Below the pieces are notes generated by a model that was given only the letters and a program-made list of their open reading frames with translations, made no database searches and was not told the DNA's origin. Below are positions 16,978 to 24,104 of a stretch of DNA of 33,496 bases, one piece after another. Each line of letters opens with the position of its first letter. The first letter of the stretch is position 1. The DNA lies in contig CACZPJ010000057.1 of assembly GCA_902782995.1 (NCBI GenBank), positions 1 to 33,496 of the forward strand, written 5' to 3'. This DNA comes from an uncultured Lachnospiraceae bacterium. Lineage in GTDB: Bacteria > Bacillota > Clostridia > Lachnospirales > Lachnospiraceae. The translations under genes were made by a program, and so were the position numbers.

Positions 16978-17280
16978 ATGGTTAAGCATATGATTTTATG
17001 GAAGTTAAAGGATTCACTTTCCGAAGAGGAAAAAGTACAGGTCAAAAAAGAGATCAAGGAACGCTTAGAGGCACTCGAAGGTCAGATCGATGGCTTAGAG
17101 AAAATGCAGATCCGGACAGAGTATCTGCCATCCTCTTCCGCAGATATTATGATGGATAGCCTGTTTACAGATGAACAGGCACTGAAAGGGTATCAGACAC
17201 ATCCAAAGCATGTGGCAGTGGCAGACACCTATGTGCGCCCGAATGTCGAGATACGTCTGAGCATGGATTTTGAGTGTTAG
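16978..17280 (+). CDS. Dabb-domain (stress-responsive A/B barrel) protein
   Basis: A 100-residue protein starting MVKHMILWKLKD, the typical opening strand of the dimeric alpha/beta barrel (Dabb) family; the second half has YQTHPKHVAVADTYV, the conserved H-P-x-H-x-x-V segment. Members include plant stress proteins and small bacterial proteins, mostly without a known reaction, and no catalytic residue can be assigned. The ATG at 16978 follows AAGAGGAA; the frame is open upstream to 16921, but that stretch is repeat sequence without a ribosome binding site. Palindromic repeats flank the gene on both sides. Confidence 0.85.
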   Translation: MVKHMILWKLKDSLSEEEKVQVKKEIKERLEALEGQIDGLEKMQIRTEYLPSSSADIMMDSLFTDEQALKGYQTHPKHVAVADTYVRPNVEIRLSMDFEC

Positions 17281-17292
17281 AACGAAATGGAG

Positions 17293-17320
17293 TATAGTGT
17301 GAAAGATAGGATTTTTCACA
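17293..17320 (+). repeat. Palindrome copy B
   Basis: TATAGTGTGAAA is followed by a diverged centre and TTTCACA. The stem is 17298-17307 with 17311-17320, ten pairs including one G-U, with a 3-base loop. It lies 12 bases after the Dabb stop codon, followed by AAAACAGCACAGAAACG, a diverged form of the flanking unit seen at copy A. Confidence 0.75.
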
Positions 17321-17343
17321 TGTAAAACAGCACAGAAACGCAG

Positions 17344-17396
17344 TATAGTGTGAAAAAAAGATTTTTCACATGCAAAACAACAGCGCAGGAATGGAG
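17344..17396 (+). repeat. Palindrome copy C with CAGCGCAGGAATGGAG tail
   Basis: TATAGTGTGAAA again, with stem 17349-17357 and 17362-17370 (nine pairs). It is followed by the exact 16-base repeat CAGCGCAGGAATGGAG at 17381-17396, whose GGAG forms the ribosome binding site of the thioesterase gene. Copies B and C are in direct orientation, 51 bases apart. Confidence 0.75.
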
Positions 17397-17402
17397 GATA
17401 AA

Positions 17403-17783
17403 ATGTTAGAAGCAGGCATAAGAGGAGAAGCAACGACAGTTGTAGATAACAGCAATACAGCAGCAACTATGAAAAGTGGAGAGTTACAGGTATTTGCAAC
17501 TCCATGTATGATCGCACTGATGGAGCAGGCAGCTTACCAGAGTGTAGCAGGTGAGTTAGAGGAAGGCCAGGGTACGGTTGGTACACTGATGAATGTAAAG
17601 CATTCATCCGCAACACCGGTCGGAATGCAGGTGACAGCTAAGACAGAGTTAGTAGAGGTCGATGGCAGAAGACTGGTATTCCACGTAGAAGCTTACGATG
17701 AGAGAGGTTTGATCGGTGAAGGCGAGCATGAGCGTTTTATTATTTTTAACGAGAAGTTCCAGCAGAAAGCAGATGCAAAGTAG
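17403..17783 (+). CDS. FlK-like hotdog-fold thioesterase
   Basis: A 126-residue single-domain hotdog protein related to the fluoroacetyl-CoA thioesterase FlK group. The catalytic elements of that group are visible: Thr33 and Glu41 in FATPCMIALMEQAA and His67 in NVKHSSATPVG. The substrate of this protein is unknown; most clostridial members are annotated only as thioesterases, and acyl-CoA clean-up is a reasonable guess. I start at 17403, after GGAGGATAA; the open frame upstream from 17370 is inside the repeat unit. It is followed 17 bases later by the C_GCAxxG_C_C gene and is probably co-transcribed with it. Confidence 0.85.
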   Translation: MLEAGIRGEATTVVDNSNTAATMKSGELQVFATPCMIALMEQAAYQSVAGELEEGQGTVGTLMNVKHSSATPVGMQVTAKTELVEVDGRRLVFHVEAYDERGLIGEGEHERFIIFNEKFQQKADAK

Positions 17784-17800
17784 TCGGAGGATACAGACAG

Positions 17801-18181
17801 ATGAAGAGTCATATGGAAGAAGTGAAGCAGCTTCGTGCAAATGTGGAGCACCACTATAACTGTGCACAGTCATTGTTAGTGCCATTTGCAGAAGAGCTGC
17901 ATTTAACAAAGGATCAGGCAGAAGCATTAGGAGCTTTTTTTGGTTCCGGAATGATGCATGGTTCTACCTGTGGCGTATTAAGCGCAGCCTTTATGATCCT
18001 TGGTATGCATGGATATGATAAGTCAGACGCGAGTGTACTGTTACAGGAGTTTCGTAAGAAGCATCATTCAACAGAGTGTGCTGATCTTTTAACAGCGGCA
18101 AGAGATCAGGGGATTCCGAAGAAGCAGCACTGTGATGCACTTGTATTTGAGATGACAGAATTTTTAGACCAGACACTTTAA
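17801..18181 (+). CDS. C_GCAxxG_C_C family redox protein
   Basis: A 126-residue protein of the family named after its cysteine pattern, thought to bind a metal cluster or to be redox active; no reaction is established. Cysteines are Cys21 (YNCAQSLL), Cys57 (GSGMMHGSTCG, here STCGVLSA in place of the usual GCAxxG), Cys93 (STECADLL) and Cys111 (KKQHCDALV). Members often carry a Tat signal or adjoin oxidoreductases; this one has neither. GGAGGA sits 9 bases before the ATG. A strong terminator follows, so the thioesterase and this gene form the end of a small unit. Confidence 0.83.
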   Translation: MKSHMEEVKQLRANVEHHYNCAQSLLVPFAEELHLTKDQAEALGAFFGSGMMHGSTCGVLSAAFMILGMHGYDKSDASVLLQEFRKKHHSTECADLLTAARDQGIPKKQHCDALVFEMTEFLDQTL

Positions 18182-18196
18182 AAAGTATCGTTTATC

Positions 18197-18235
18197 AGAA
18201 TGTCTTCCTTTTTGTAAAAGGGAGGCATTCTTTTT
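18197..18235 (+). terminator. Strong intrinsic terminator after the redox gene
   Basis: A 16-pair stem, 18197-18212 with 18216-18231, including two G-U pairs, closed by a 3-base loop and followed by a T-run to 18235. It ends the hemerythrin to C_GCAxxG_C_C region. Confidence 0.92.
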
Positions 18236-18279
18236 CCATGCCTTTTAAGCATTATTGAATATAAAATATAAGTATTGGA

Positions 18280-18297
18280 TATAGTGTGAAAAATAAG
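18280..18297 (+). repeat. Palindrome copy D (degenerate)
   Basis: TATAGTGTGAAAAATAAG matches the left half of copies A-C exactly over its first 12 bases, but the right half has decayed to TTATTTTACT and pairs poorly. It lies in the 226-base gap before the DUF3737 gene, where nothing else clear is seen except a possible -10 TATGAT at 18372. Confidence 0.55.
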
Positions 18298-18407
18298 TTA
18301 TTTTACTAGAGGAACATTGTCTGTCTGTAAACACAGAGCGGATGGTTTATGTGGTACAGATTTGAAAATAGTATGATAATGAAAGTAGACAGAAGGGACG
18401 AAATAAG

Positions 18408-19265
18408 ATGAAAAAATACGAACAGGAACGTTTTACCGGTGAAAGAGCATTATTCCAGAGCAGGGATCTGACCTTATCCTACTGCACATTTGCAGATGGC
18501 GAATCTCCGTTAAAGGAAAGCCGTGATCTGAAGATTGATCACAGCCTGTTCCAATGGAAATATCCGCTCTGGTATTGTGAGAATGTAGAAGTAACCGACA
18601 GTACGTTATTTGAGATGGCAAGAGCCGGCATCTGGTATACGAACCATCTGACGATGACAGATATTACGATTCAGGCACCGAAGACCTTCCGCCGCTGCGT
18701 GGATGTGACCTTAAAAAATATCAATCTGCCGCATGCAGAAGAGACATTATGGAACTGTAAGGATGTCCATATGGAGAACATCGTGGCAAAGGGCGATTAC
18801 TTTGGCATGAATCTTACGGATGCCGAGATCGATGGCTTTACATTAGATGGAAATTATTCCTTTGACGGAGGAAAAAATCTCGTGATCCGCAACGCAAGAA
18901 TGCTTTCAAAGGATGCGTTCTGGAACTGCGAGAATGTAACAGTCTACGATTCCTTTATTTCCGGGGAATACTTTGGCTGGAATTCAAAGAATATCACACT
19001 GATCGGATGTACCATAGAAAGTGAGCAGGGCATGTGTTACATGGACAATATCGTGATGAAGGACTGCAAGCTGCTCAACACGAATCTTGCATTTGAATAT
19101 TCTACGGTAGATGCTAAGATAGACAGTAAGATCGACAGCGTGAAGAATCCATATTCAGGAAAGATCCAGGCGAAGACGATCGAGGAAGTGATTTTTGATA
19201 ATCCGGAAATGTGGGAAGAGGATACGCAGTTTGTTCTGACAGAAGAAGACGAACAGCTCGATTAG
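18408..19265 (+). CDS. DUF3737 family right-handed beta-helix protein
   Basis: A 285-residue cytosolic protein without signal peptide or membrane segment. It is built of imperfect repeats of about 18-22 residues with recurring N-C/aromatic patterns (YCENVEVTDSTLF, WNCKDVHMENI, WNCENVTVYDSFI, WNSKNITLIGCTI), the look of a parallel beta-helix. FADGESPLKES and EMARAGIWYTN are conserved segments I recognise from DUF3737. No function is established. GAAGGGA lies 12 bases before the ATG. The following MATE gene begins 7 bases after the stop, so the two, and malY-like further on, probably form one operon. Confidence 0.88.
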   Translation: MKKYEQERFTGERALFQSRDLTLSYCTFADGESPLKESRDLKIDHSLFQWKYPLWYCENVEVTDSTLFEMARAGIWYTNHLTMTDITIQAPKTFRRCVDVTLKNINLPHAEETLWNCKDVHMENIVAKGDYFGMNLTDAEIDGFTLDGNYSFDGGKNLVIRNARMLSKDAFWNCENVTVYDSFISGEYFGWNSKNITLIGCTIESEQGMCYMDNIVMKDCKLLNTNLAFEYSTVDAKIDSKIDSVKNPYSGKIQAKTIEEVIFDNPEMWEEDTQFVLTEEDEQLD

Positions 19266-19272
19266 GAGGAAA

Positions 19273-20712
19273 ATGGAAAAGGAAAAGAATCAGGTAAAGT
19301 ATCTGCTTGGTAAGATCCGGGAACAGCAGGAACTATCTTTAAGGGAGCAGTTGATCCTGGTACTGCGTTTAAGCCTGCCGGCGGTGCTTGCACAGATTAC
19401 CTCGATCATCATGCAGTATATTGATGCATCGATGGTAGGAAGTCTTGGCGCAGAGGCATCGGCATCAATCGGACTGGTATCAAGCACGACGTGGCTGTTT
19501 GGCGGTGTATGTTCTGCCGCAGCGATCGGATTTTCCGTACAGGTCGCACAACTGATCGGAGCAGGAAAAATGAAGGAAGCAGGAAGTGTATTGCAGCAGT
19601 CCCTGCTTTGTGCGGTACTCTTTAGCGGAATCCTGCTTACAATCGGAATGGTAATCAGTGGACCGCTTCCGGGATGGCTTCATGCAGACATATCGATCCG
19701 GTCAGATGCGGTATCGTACTTCCGGATCTACATTCTGTCCATCCCGGCAATACAGTTAAACCGGCTGGCAGGAAATATGCTGCAATGCAGTGGAAATATG
19801 CGGCTGCCGAGCATGTTAAATGTTGCAATGTGCTTTCTGGACGTGATCTTTAACTCTCTTTTGATCTTCCCGTCACGGACGGTTATAATCCTTGGAAAAG
19901 CGGTGTTACTGCCGGGAGCAGGTCTGGGCGTAACCGGAGCGGCACTTGGTACAGCACTTTCCGAGCTTGTGAACGCCGTATGCATGATGTACTTTCTGTG
20001 CTTCCGGGACAAGCATCTGCATCTGGTCAGGGGTAACAGCTTTTTGATCAAAAGACGGTATCTGATCCGGGCAGTCAGGATCGCAGGACCGATCGCAGCG
20101 GAGCATATTTTTATGTGTGGCGCGATGATCGCAACGACACGTATCGTTGCACCGCTTGGTACGATCGCGATCGCGGCGAATTCCTTTGCGATCACAGCCG
20201 AGAGCCTTTGTTATATGCCGGGCTATGGAATTGCGGATGCGGCAACAACACTGGTTGGGCAGAGTCTTGGCGCAGGAAGAAAGGAACTGGTACGGAAGTT
20301 TGCGCGGATGACGGTCTGGCTTGGAATTGCCGTGATGACCGTGACTGGGGCTGTCATGTTTGTGGCGGCACCGGTTATGATGGAGATACTGACACCGGAT
20401 AACCGGATTCAGGAGCTGGGTGCGTATGTGCTTCGGATTGAAGCCTTTGCAGAGCCGATGTTTGCAGCATCGATCGTCGCATCCGGGGCATTGCGGGGTG
20501 CGGGAGACACCCTGATCCCGAGTCTGATGAATTTTTTCAGCATCTGGTGTGTCAGATTATTTCTTGCAGTGATACTGGTAAAGCCGTATGGATTAACCGG
20601 CGTATGGGTTGCAATGTGTGTGGAACTGTGTTTCCGCGGGCTGATTTTCTTAATCCGGCTATACCGGGAAAAATGGATAAAAAAACAGGAGGGAAGGAAA
20701 CATGAACTATAA
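19273..20712 (+). CDS. MATE family efflux transporter (second copy)
   Basis: A 479-residue, twelve-helix MATE exporter, clearly different from the copy at 13737. After a charged N-terminus it has LILVLRLSLPAVLAQITSIIMQYIDASMVG, the family's first helices, and the second half repeats the fold from LIRAVRIAGPIAAEHIF. AGGAGG directly precedes the ATG. The 3' end overlaps the aminotransferase-like gene by 11 bases, so the two proteins are made together; a link between export and thiol or amino acid metabolism is possible but not shown. Confidence 0.92.
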   Translation: MEKEKNQVKYLLGKIREQQELSLREQLILVLRLSLPAVLAQITSIIMQYIDASMVGSLGAEASASIGLVSSTTWLFGGVCSAAAIGFSVQVAQLIGAGKMKEAGSVLQQSLLCAVLFSGILLTIGMVISGPLPGWLHADISIRSDAVSYFRIYILSIPAIQLNRLAGNMLQCSGNMRLPSMLNVAMCFLDVIFNSLLIFPSRTVIILGKAVLLPGAGLGVTGAALGTALSELVNAVCMMYFLCFRDKHLHLVRGNSFLIKRRYLIRAVRIAGPIAAEHIFMCGAMIATTRIVAPLGTIAIAANSFAITAESLCYMPGYGIADAATTLVGQSLGAGRKELVRKFARMTVWLGIAVMTVTGAVMFVAAPVMMEILTPDNRIQELGAYVLRIEAFAEPMFAASIVASGALRGAGDTLIPSLMNFFSIWCVRLFLAVILVKPYGLTGVWVAMCVELCFRGLIFLIRLYREKWIKKQEGRKHEL

Positions 20713-21868
20713 CTTTGATCAGATCTGTCAGAGAAGAAATACAGGATCCCTGAAATGGGATATTGCAGAAAATGAACTGCCGCTCTGGGTAGCGGATATG
20801 GACTTTCAGACAGCACCGGAGATTACCGAAGCTCTGGCGAAACGCGTATCGAGCGGAATCTTTGGTTATCAGATCGTACCGGAGGAATGGTATCTGGCAT
20901 ATCAGGACTGGTGGAAGAGGAGACATCATCTGACCATCGAAAAGGAATCACTGATCTTTTGTACCGGAGTCGTACCGGCAATCTCCTGTGCGGTAAAGCG
21001 CATGACGAATACCGGGGATAATATCGTGGTACAGACACCGGTCTATGATATTTTCTTCCACTCGATCGAAAATCACGGCAGACATGTGTTAGAGAATGAA
21101 CTGGTCTACAATGGCACTTCGTATGAGATTGATTTTGCGGATCTGGAGAAAAAGCTTGCCGATCCTCTGACGACGATGATGATTCTCTGCAACCCGCACA
21201 ATCCGGTCGGAAAGATCTGGAGCAGGGAAGAATTAGAAAAGATTGGGGAACTTTGTAAGAAGCATCATGTACTGGTATTGTCCGATGAGATCCACTGTGA
21301 TCTGACCGAACCGGGAATGGAATACCTGCCGTTTGCGGCTGTCTCTGAGGTCTGTGCGAATAACAGTATCAGTTGTATCGCAGCAAGCAAAGCCTTCAAT
21401 CTGGCAGGATTACAGTCAGCAGCAGTTATGATCCCGGATGAAGCGATCCGGCAGAAGATGGAGCGCGGACTCAATTCAGACGAGATCGCAGAGCCGGGCA
21501 CACTTGCGGTGGAAGGAACGGTTGCGGCATTTACCAGGGGGGAGGAATGGCTGAAACAGCTTTGTGCCTATATTGAGGAAAATAAGAAGTGCGTAAAAGC
21601 ATTTTTACAGGAACAGTTACCGGAAGTGAAGCTGACCGAATCCCATGCAACTTATCTGCTCTGGTTAGATTGCAGTCAGATCACGGATGATACCGATAAG
21701 CTGTGCAGCTTTATCCGTAAGGAGACAGGACTGTATCTTTCAACCGGAAGCCAGTACCGCGGAAACGGAAGATACTTCCTGCGTATGAATCTCGCATGCC
21801 CAAAGGCAGTCGTACTTGAAGCACTCGACCGGCTGAAGCAGGGGATCAACTTGTACAGTAAGAATTAA
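20702..21868 (+). CDS. MalY/PatB-type PLP-dependent C-S lyase or aminotransferase
   Basis: A fold-type I pyridoxal-phosphate enzyme of 388 residues. MalY and PatB cleave cystathionine or cysteine to pyruvate, ammonia and a thiol or sulfide. The opening FDQICQRRNTGSLKWD and LPLWVADMDF are the MalY/PatB signature. Cofactor residues are Asn164 in CNPHNPVG, Asp195 in LSDEIHCDL, and the Schiff-base Lys230 in ASKAFNLAGLQSA; an arginine near the C-terminus (FLRMNLACP) should bind the substrate carboxylate. AGGAGG lies 10 bases before the ATG, inside the MATE gene. The last 8 bases, including the stop TAA, fall inside the left arm of a long inverted repeat. Confidence 0.92.
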   Translation: MNYNFDQICQRRNTGSLKWDIAENELPLWVADMDFQTAPEITEALAKRVSSGIFGYQIVPEEWYLAYQDWWKRRHHLTIEKESLIFCTGVVPAISCAVKRMTNTGDNIVVQTPVYDIFFHSIENHGRHVLENELVYNGTSYEIDFADLEKKLADPLTTMMILCNPHNPVGKIWSREELEKIGELCKKHHVLVLSDEIHCDLTEPGMEYLPFAAVSEVCANNSISCIAASKAFNLAGLQSAAVMIPDEAIRQKMERGLNSDEIAEPGTLAVEGTVAAFTRGEEWLKQLCAYIEENKKCVKAFLQEQLPEVKLTESHATYLLWLDCSQITDDTDKLCSFIRKETGLYLSTGSQYRGNGRYFLRMNLACPKAVVLEALDRLKQGINLYSKN

Positions 21869-22117
21869 GCTGTCAGCAAAAAGATACTTTATAAAAAAGA
21901 AAAAGACAAAATGCAAAAAATATGTAAAGCAAACTTTTATTTGCGCTTTTCGCTTCGAGTGAAATCCACTGCTTACGAAAACCACAAGTGAAGCCACCTC
22001 TGAACTTGTATGGTTGTAGTTAGCAGTTAGTTCACGATGAGCGTTGCAAATGTTTGCGGCACATATTTTTGCATTTTGTTTACTAAAATTAAATGAATTT
22101 TTTGACAGCTTAATTCT
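21861..22117. repeat. 257-bp inverted-repeat element (MITE-like) between convergent genes
   Basis: The ends AGAATTAAGCTGTCA (21861-21875) and TGACAGCTTAATTCT (22103-22117) are perfect 15-base inverted repeats. Inner arms stay in register: ACAAAATGCAAAAATATGT and its complement (21906-21925, with one extra A, and 22061-22079), GCAAAC/GTTTGC, ATTTGC/GCAAAT, CGCT/AGCG, GTGAA/TTCAC, ACTGCT/AGCAGT, AACCA/TGGTT and CAAGT/ACTTG, down to a 14-base loop at 21990-22003. The whole element can fold into one long interrupted hairpin. No coding frame is credible. TTAA at 21865-21868 and 22110-22113 could be a target duplication around 241 bases, but as a palindrome it may equally be part of the arms. Confidence 0.85.
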
Positions 22118-22135
22118 GTGTGGAGGTATACCTGC

Positions 22136-22996
22136 CTATAGCAGGGCGGTCAGATCTTCGATCAGATTCCCGGCAGGCGTATCCTTGCAGTATTCGACAT
22201 AGCCATGCACCGGTGGTACGATAAAGTCAAGTGTAGCGATCGTGCGCAGCCTTTTATCCCGGATATACGGAGCAACAAGGCTCTGTGGCAGGAAGCTGTA
22301 GCCATCGCCCTCTAAGAGAAATGGCAGCAGGTTCACACTGCGGTCCATTGTAAGAGGGAATGGATGTCCCTTCGGAAAAAGGCTCTTAATGAAGCTGCCA
22401 AGCTCCTGAAATGGGAAGTCGCAGTAATAGTAAGGCATTTCGATCAGTTCACTCTGGTGGATGCCCTCTGCAAAGTCCGTATTTTTCCATCCGGTGACGA
22501 GCACCAGTGGGTCTGTTACGAAGGCAGTGGAGAGGATCGGGCTTTTTTCATGCGGCACATAGGTAAAGACCACATCTAAGATATGATCCTGCAGCATCTG
22601 AAGAAGCGGCATGGAGTGATCGATGCTGACAGAGATACTGATGTCCGGGTGTTTTTTCTGATAGGCAAGCAGCGGCTGGATCAGATGACATTCATAGATC
22701 GTATTCGTAGAGCCGATCCGCAGGGACTGTGTAAAATGGTTCAGATTCGAAAGCTCCTGAATGGCAGAGCGTTCCAGATCTAAGATTCTTCTGGCATATT
22801 CTAGGAAGTGCTCTCCTTCGGTCGTCAGTGTCAGGTTTTTACGTTCACGGACGAAGAGTGGAAAGCCTAATTCGTTTTCTAATTCGAAGATCCGGTTGGT
22901 AACCGTGGACTGTGCAACAAAAAGCTGGCGCGCGGTCTGGGTATAGTTGCGGATCTCTGAGAGCTTTAGGAATGTGGTGAGGGTATCGGTATTCAT
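22136..22996 (-). CDS. LysR-family transcriptional regulator
   Basis: A 286-residue LysR regulator. The N-terminal winged helix has MNTDTLTTFLKLSEIRNYTQTARQL and VAQSTVTNRIFELENELGFPLFVRERK, the canonical LysR pattern. The C-terminal part (about 90-286) is the periplasmic-binding-like effector domain. On the minus strand GGAGG sits 6 bases upstream of the ATG at 22996; the open frame continues further upstream to 23137, but that extension has no homology to the family start and no ribosome binding site. It diverges from the alpha/beta hydrolase gene at 23352, so that gene is a candidate target. The effector cannot be deduced. Confidence 0.93.
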   Translation of the reverse strand: MNTDTLTTFLKLSEIRNYTQTARQLFVAQSTVTNRIFELENELGFPLFVRERKNLTLTTEGEHFLEYARRILDLERSAIQELSNLNHFTQSLRIGSTNTIYECHLIQPLLAYQKKHPDISISVSIDHSMPLLQMLQDHILDVVFTYVPHEKSPILSTAFVTDPLVLVTGWKNTDFAEGIHQSELIEMPYYYCDFPFQELGSFIKSLFPKGHPFPLTMDRSVNLLPFLLEGDGYSFLPQSLVAPYIRDKRLRTIATLDFIVPPVHGYVEYCKDTPAGNLIEDLTALL

Positions 22997-23031
22997 AGAA
23001 ACCTCCTGGGTAGATATTTGGTAACAGCTCC

Positions 23032-23335
23032 GGCAAAAGTCTGAAGAATGTATGCTCACTTTTGCCTTCGCGAATATTGTATTATGGATATAATAATTAC
23101 AATTTCTCCGTTCTTCGAACTTCCGAAATTGCAACAAACATTCACAATCCGGGCGATTGCCCTACTTGTTCATGTTTGTTTATTCGTCAAATAGATAAAC
23201 AACAGTGACTGCGAGCAGTCATGTTGCTTATCTGCTTGACGAAATTATTATATCATCTATTTTGTGCATGCTTTTTGCACATATGAAGTTTCGCAAGAAA
23301 CTTCTTGATGAATTCGTTAGAATTCATTATATCAT
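23032..23335. repeat. Cluster of inverted repeats in the lysR/hydrolase intergenic region
   Basis: The 355 bases between the two divergent genes contain seven separate inverted repeats: GGCAAAAGT/ACTTTTGCC (23032-23066); CAATTTC/GAAATTG with GTTC/GAAC nested inside (23100-23131); GGGC/GCCC (23151-23162); a long interrupted stem TTCGTCAA...TTGACGAA with AGATAA, CAAC and TGACTGC arms inside (23183-23243); TGTGCA/TGCACA (23263-23281); GAAGTTTC/GAAACTTC with GCAA centre (23285-23304); and ATGAATTC/GAATTCAT with GTTA centre (23308-23327). ATTATATCAT occurs twice, at 23247-23256 and 23326-23335. No gene or tRNA is seen here. Confidence 0.8.
23305..23333 (+). promoter_or_regulatory. Weak candidate promoter of the hydrolase gene with palindromic spacer
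   Basis: TTGATG (23305-23310), 17 bases, then TATATC (23328-23333). Both hexamers match only four of six, but the perfect palindrome ATGAATTC-GTTA-GAATTCAT fills the spacer, a common position for a repressor operator. The proposed start is close to the AAGGAAAGGG ribosome binding site. Confidence 0.3.
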
Positions 23336-23351
23336 ATCATAAGGAAAGGGT

Positions 23352-24104
23352 ATGGAAAAACAGTTGAAAAAGAAATTGAATTGGAAAAAGAGAATTGGTC
23401 TGGTCTTACTTTTTTTACTGGTGGTGATCGCCGGTGGAAGTGTCTGGTATGTGAACGACTATTATCATGCAGATGCCGATGAGACTGCACCGTATTTAAA
23501 GAGTGATGATGCTGTTACGGTAACCGGTATCGGGAATGGTCTGTTTTTTGATGGAAAAGGAGAAACAGAGGCTCTTATTTTTTATCCGGGAGCAAAGGTG
23601 GAGTATACGGCATATGCACCGTTGATGTATGAGCTTGCCAGTCAGGGAATTGACTGCTTTTTACTACATATGCCATGCAATCTTGCGATATTCGGAGTCA
23701 ACCGCGCAGATGATATTTTAGATACCTATGACTATGAGCACTGGTATCTGGCGGGGCATTCCTTAGGTGGGGCAATGGCAGCAGATTATGCGGCAAAGCA
23801 CACAGAAGATCTGACCGGACTGGTCTTACTTGCAGCCTATTCGACAAAGGATCTGCGTGACAGTGGATTAAAGGTGCTTACGGTTTATGGAAGTGAGGAT
23901 GGTGTGTTAAACCGGGAGAAGTTAGAAGCTGGAAAAGCACTGTTACCGGAGGATGCAATGGAAGTCTGCATTGAGGGCGGCAACCATGCCATGTTTGCTG
24001 ATTATGGAAAACAAAAGGGCGATGGAGAGCCGCTTATTACCGGTCAGAGTCAGAAACAGCAGACGGTTGATGCGATCCGTCTGCTGTTAAATGGTGCGGA
24101 TTAA
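23352..24104 (+). CDS. Membrane-anchored alpha/beta hydrolase
   Basis: A 250-residue serine hydrolase with one N-terminal membrane segment (about 14-34, IGLVLLFLLVVIAGGSVWYV) after a lysine-rich start, so the catalytic domain faces outside. The triad is readable: nucleophile Ser137 in GHSLGG, Asp183 in YGSEDGV and His212 in GGNHAMF. Similar clostridial proteins are annotated as alpha/beta hydrolases or carboxymethylenebutenolidase-like enzymes; the substrate is unknown. AAGGAAAGGG precedes the ATG. The stop codon TAA shares the TTAA at 24101-24104 with the stop of the convergent (p)ppGpp synthetase gene, leaving no room for a terminator. Confidence 0.85.
   Translation: MEKQLKKKLNWKKRIGLVLLFLLVVIAGGSVWYVNDYYHADADETAPYLKSDDAVTVTGIGNGLFFDGKGETEALIFYPGAKVEYTAYAPLMYELASQGIDCFLLHMPCNLAIFGVNRADDILDTYDYEHWYLAGHSLGGAMAADYAAKHTEDLTGLVLLAAYSTKDLRDSGLKVLTVYGSEDGVLNREKLEAGKALLPEDAMEVCIEGGNHAMFADYGKQKGDGEPLITGQSQKQQTVDAIRLLLNGAD

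Noticed and set aside
16889..17370. TGTGA...TCACA palindromes as CRP/FNR binding sites
   Set aside because: The half-sites are 12-13 bases apart instead of 6, so the dyad does not fit a CRP-family dimer; the copies form good hairpins instead.
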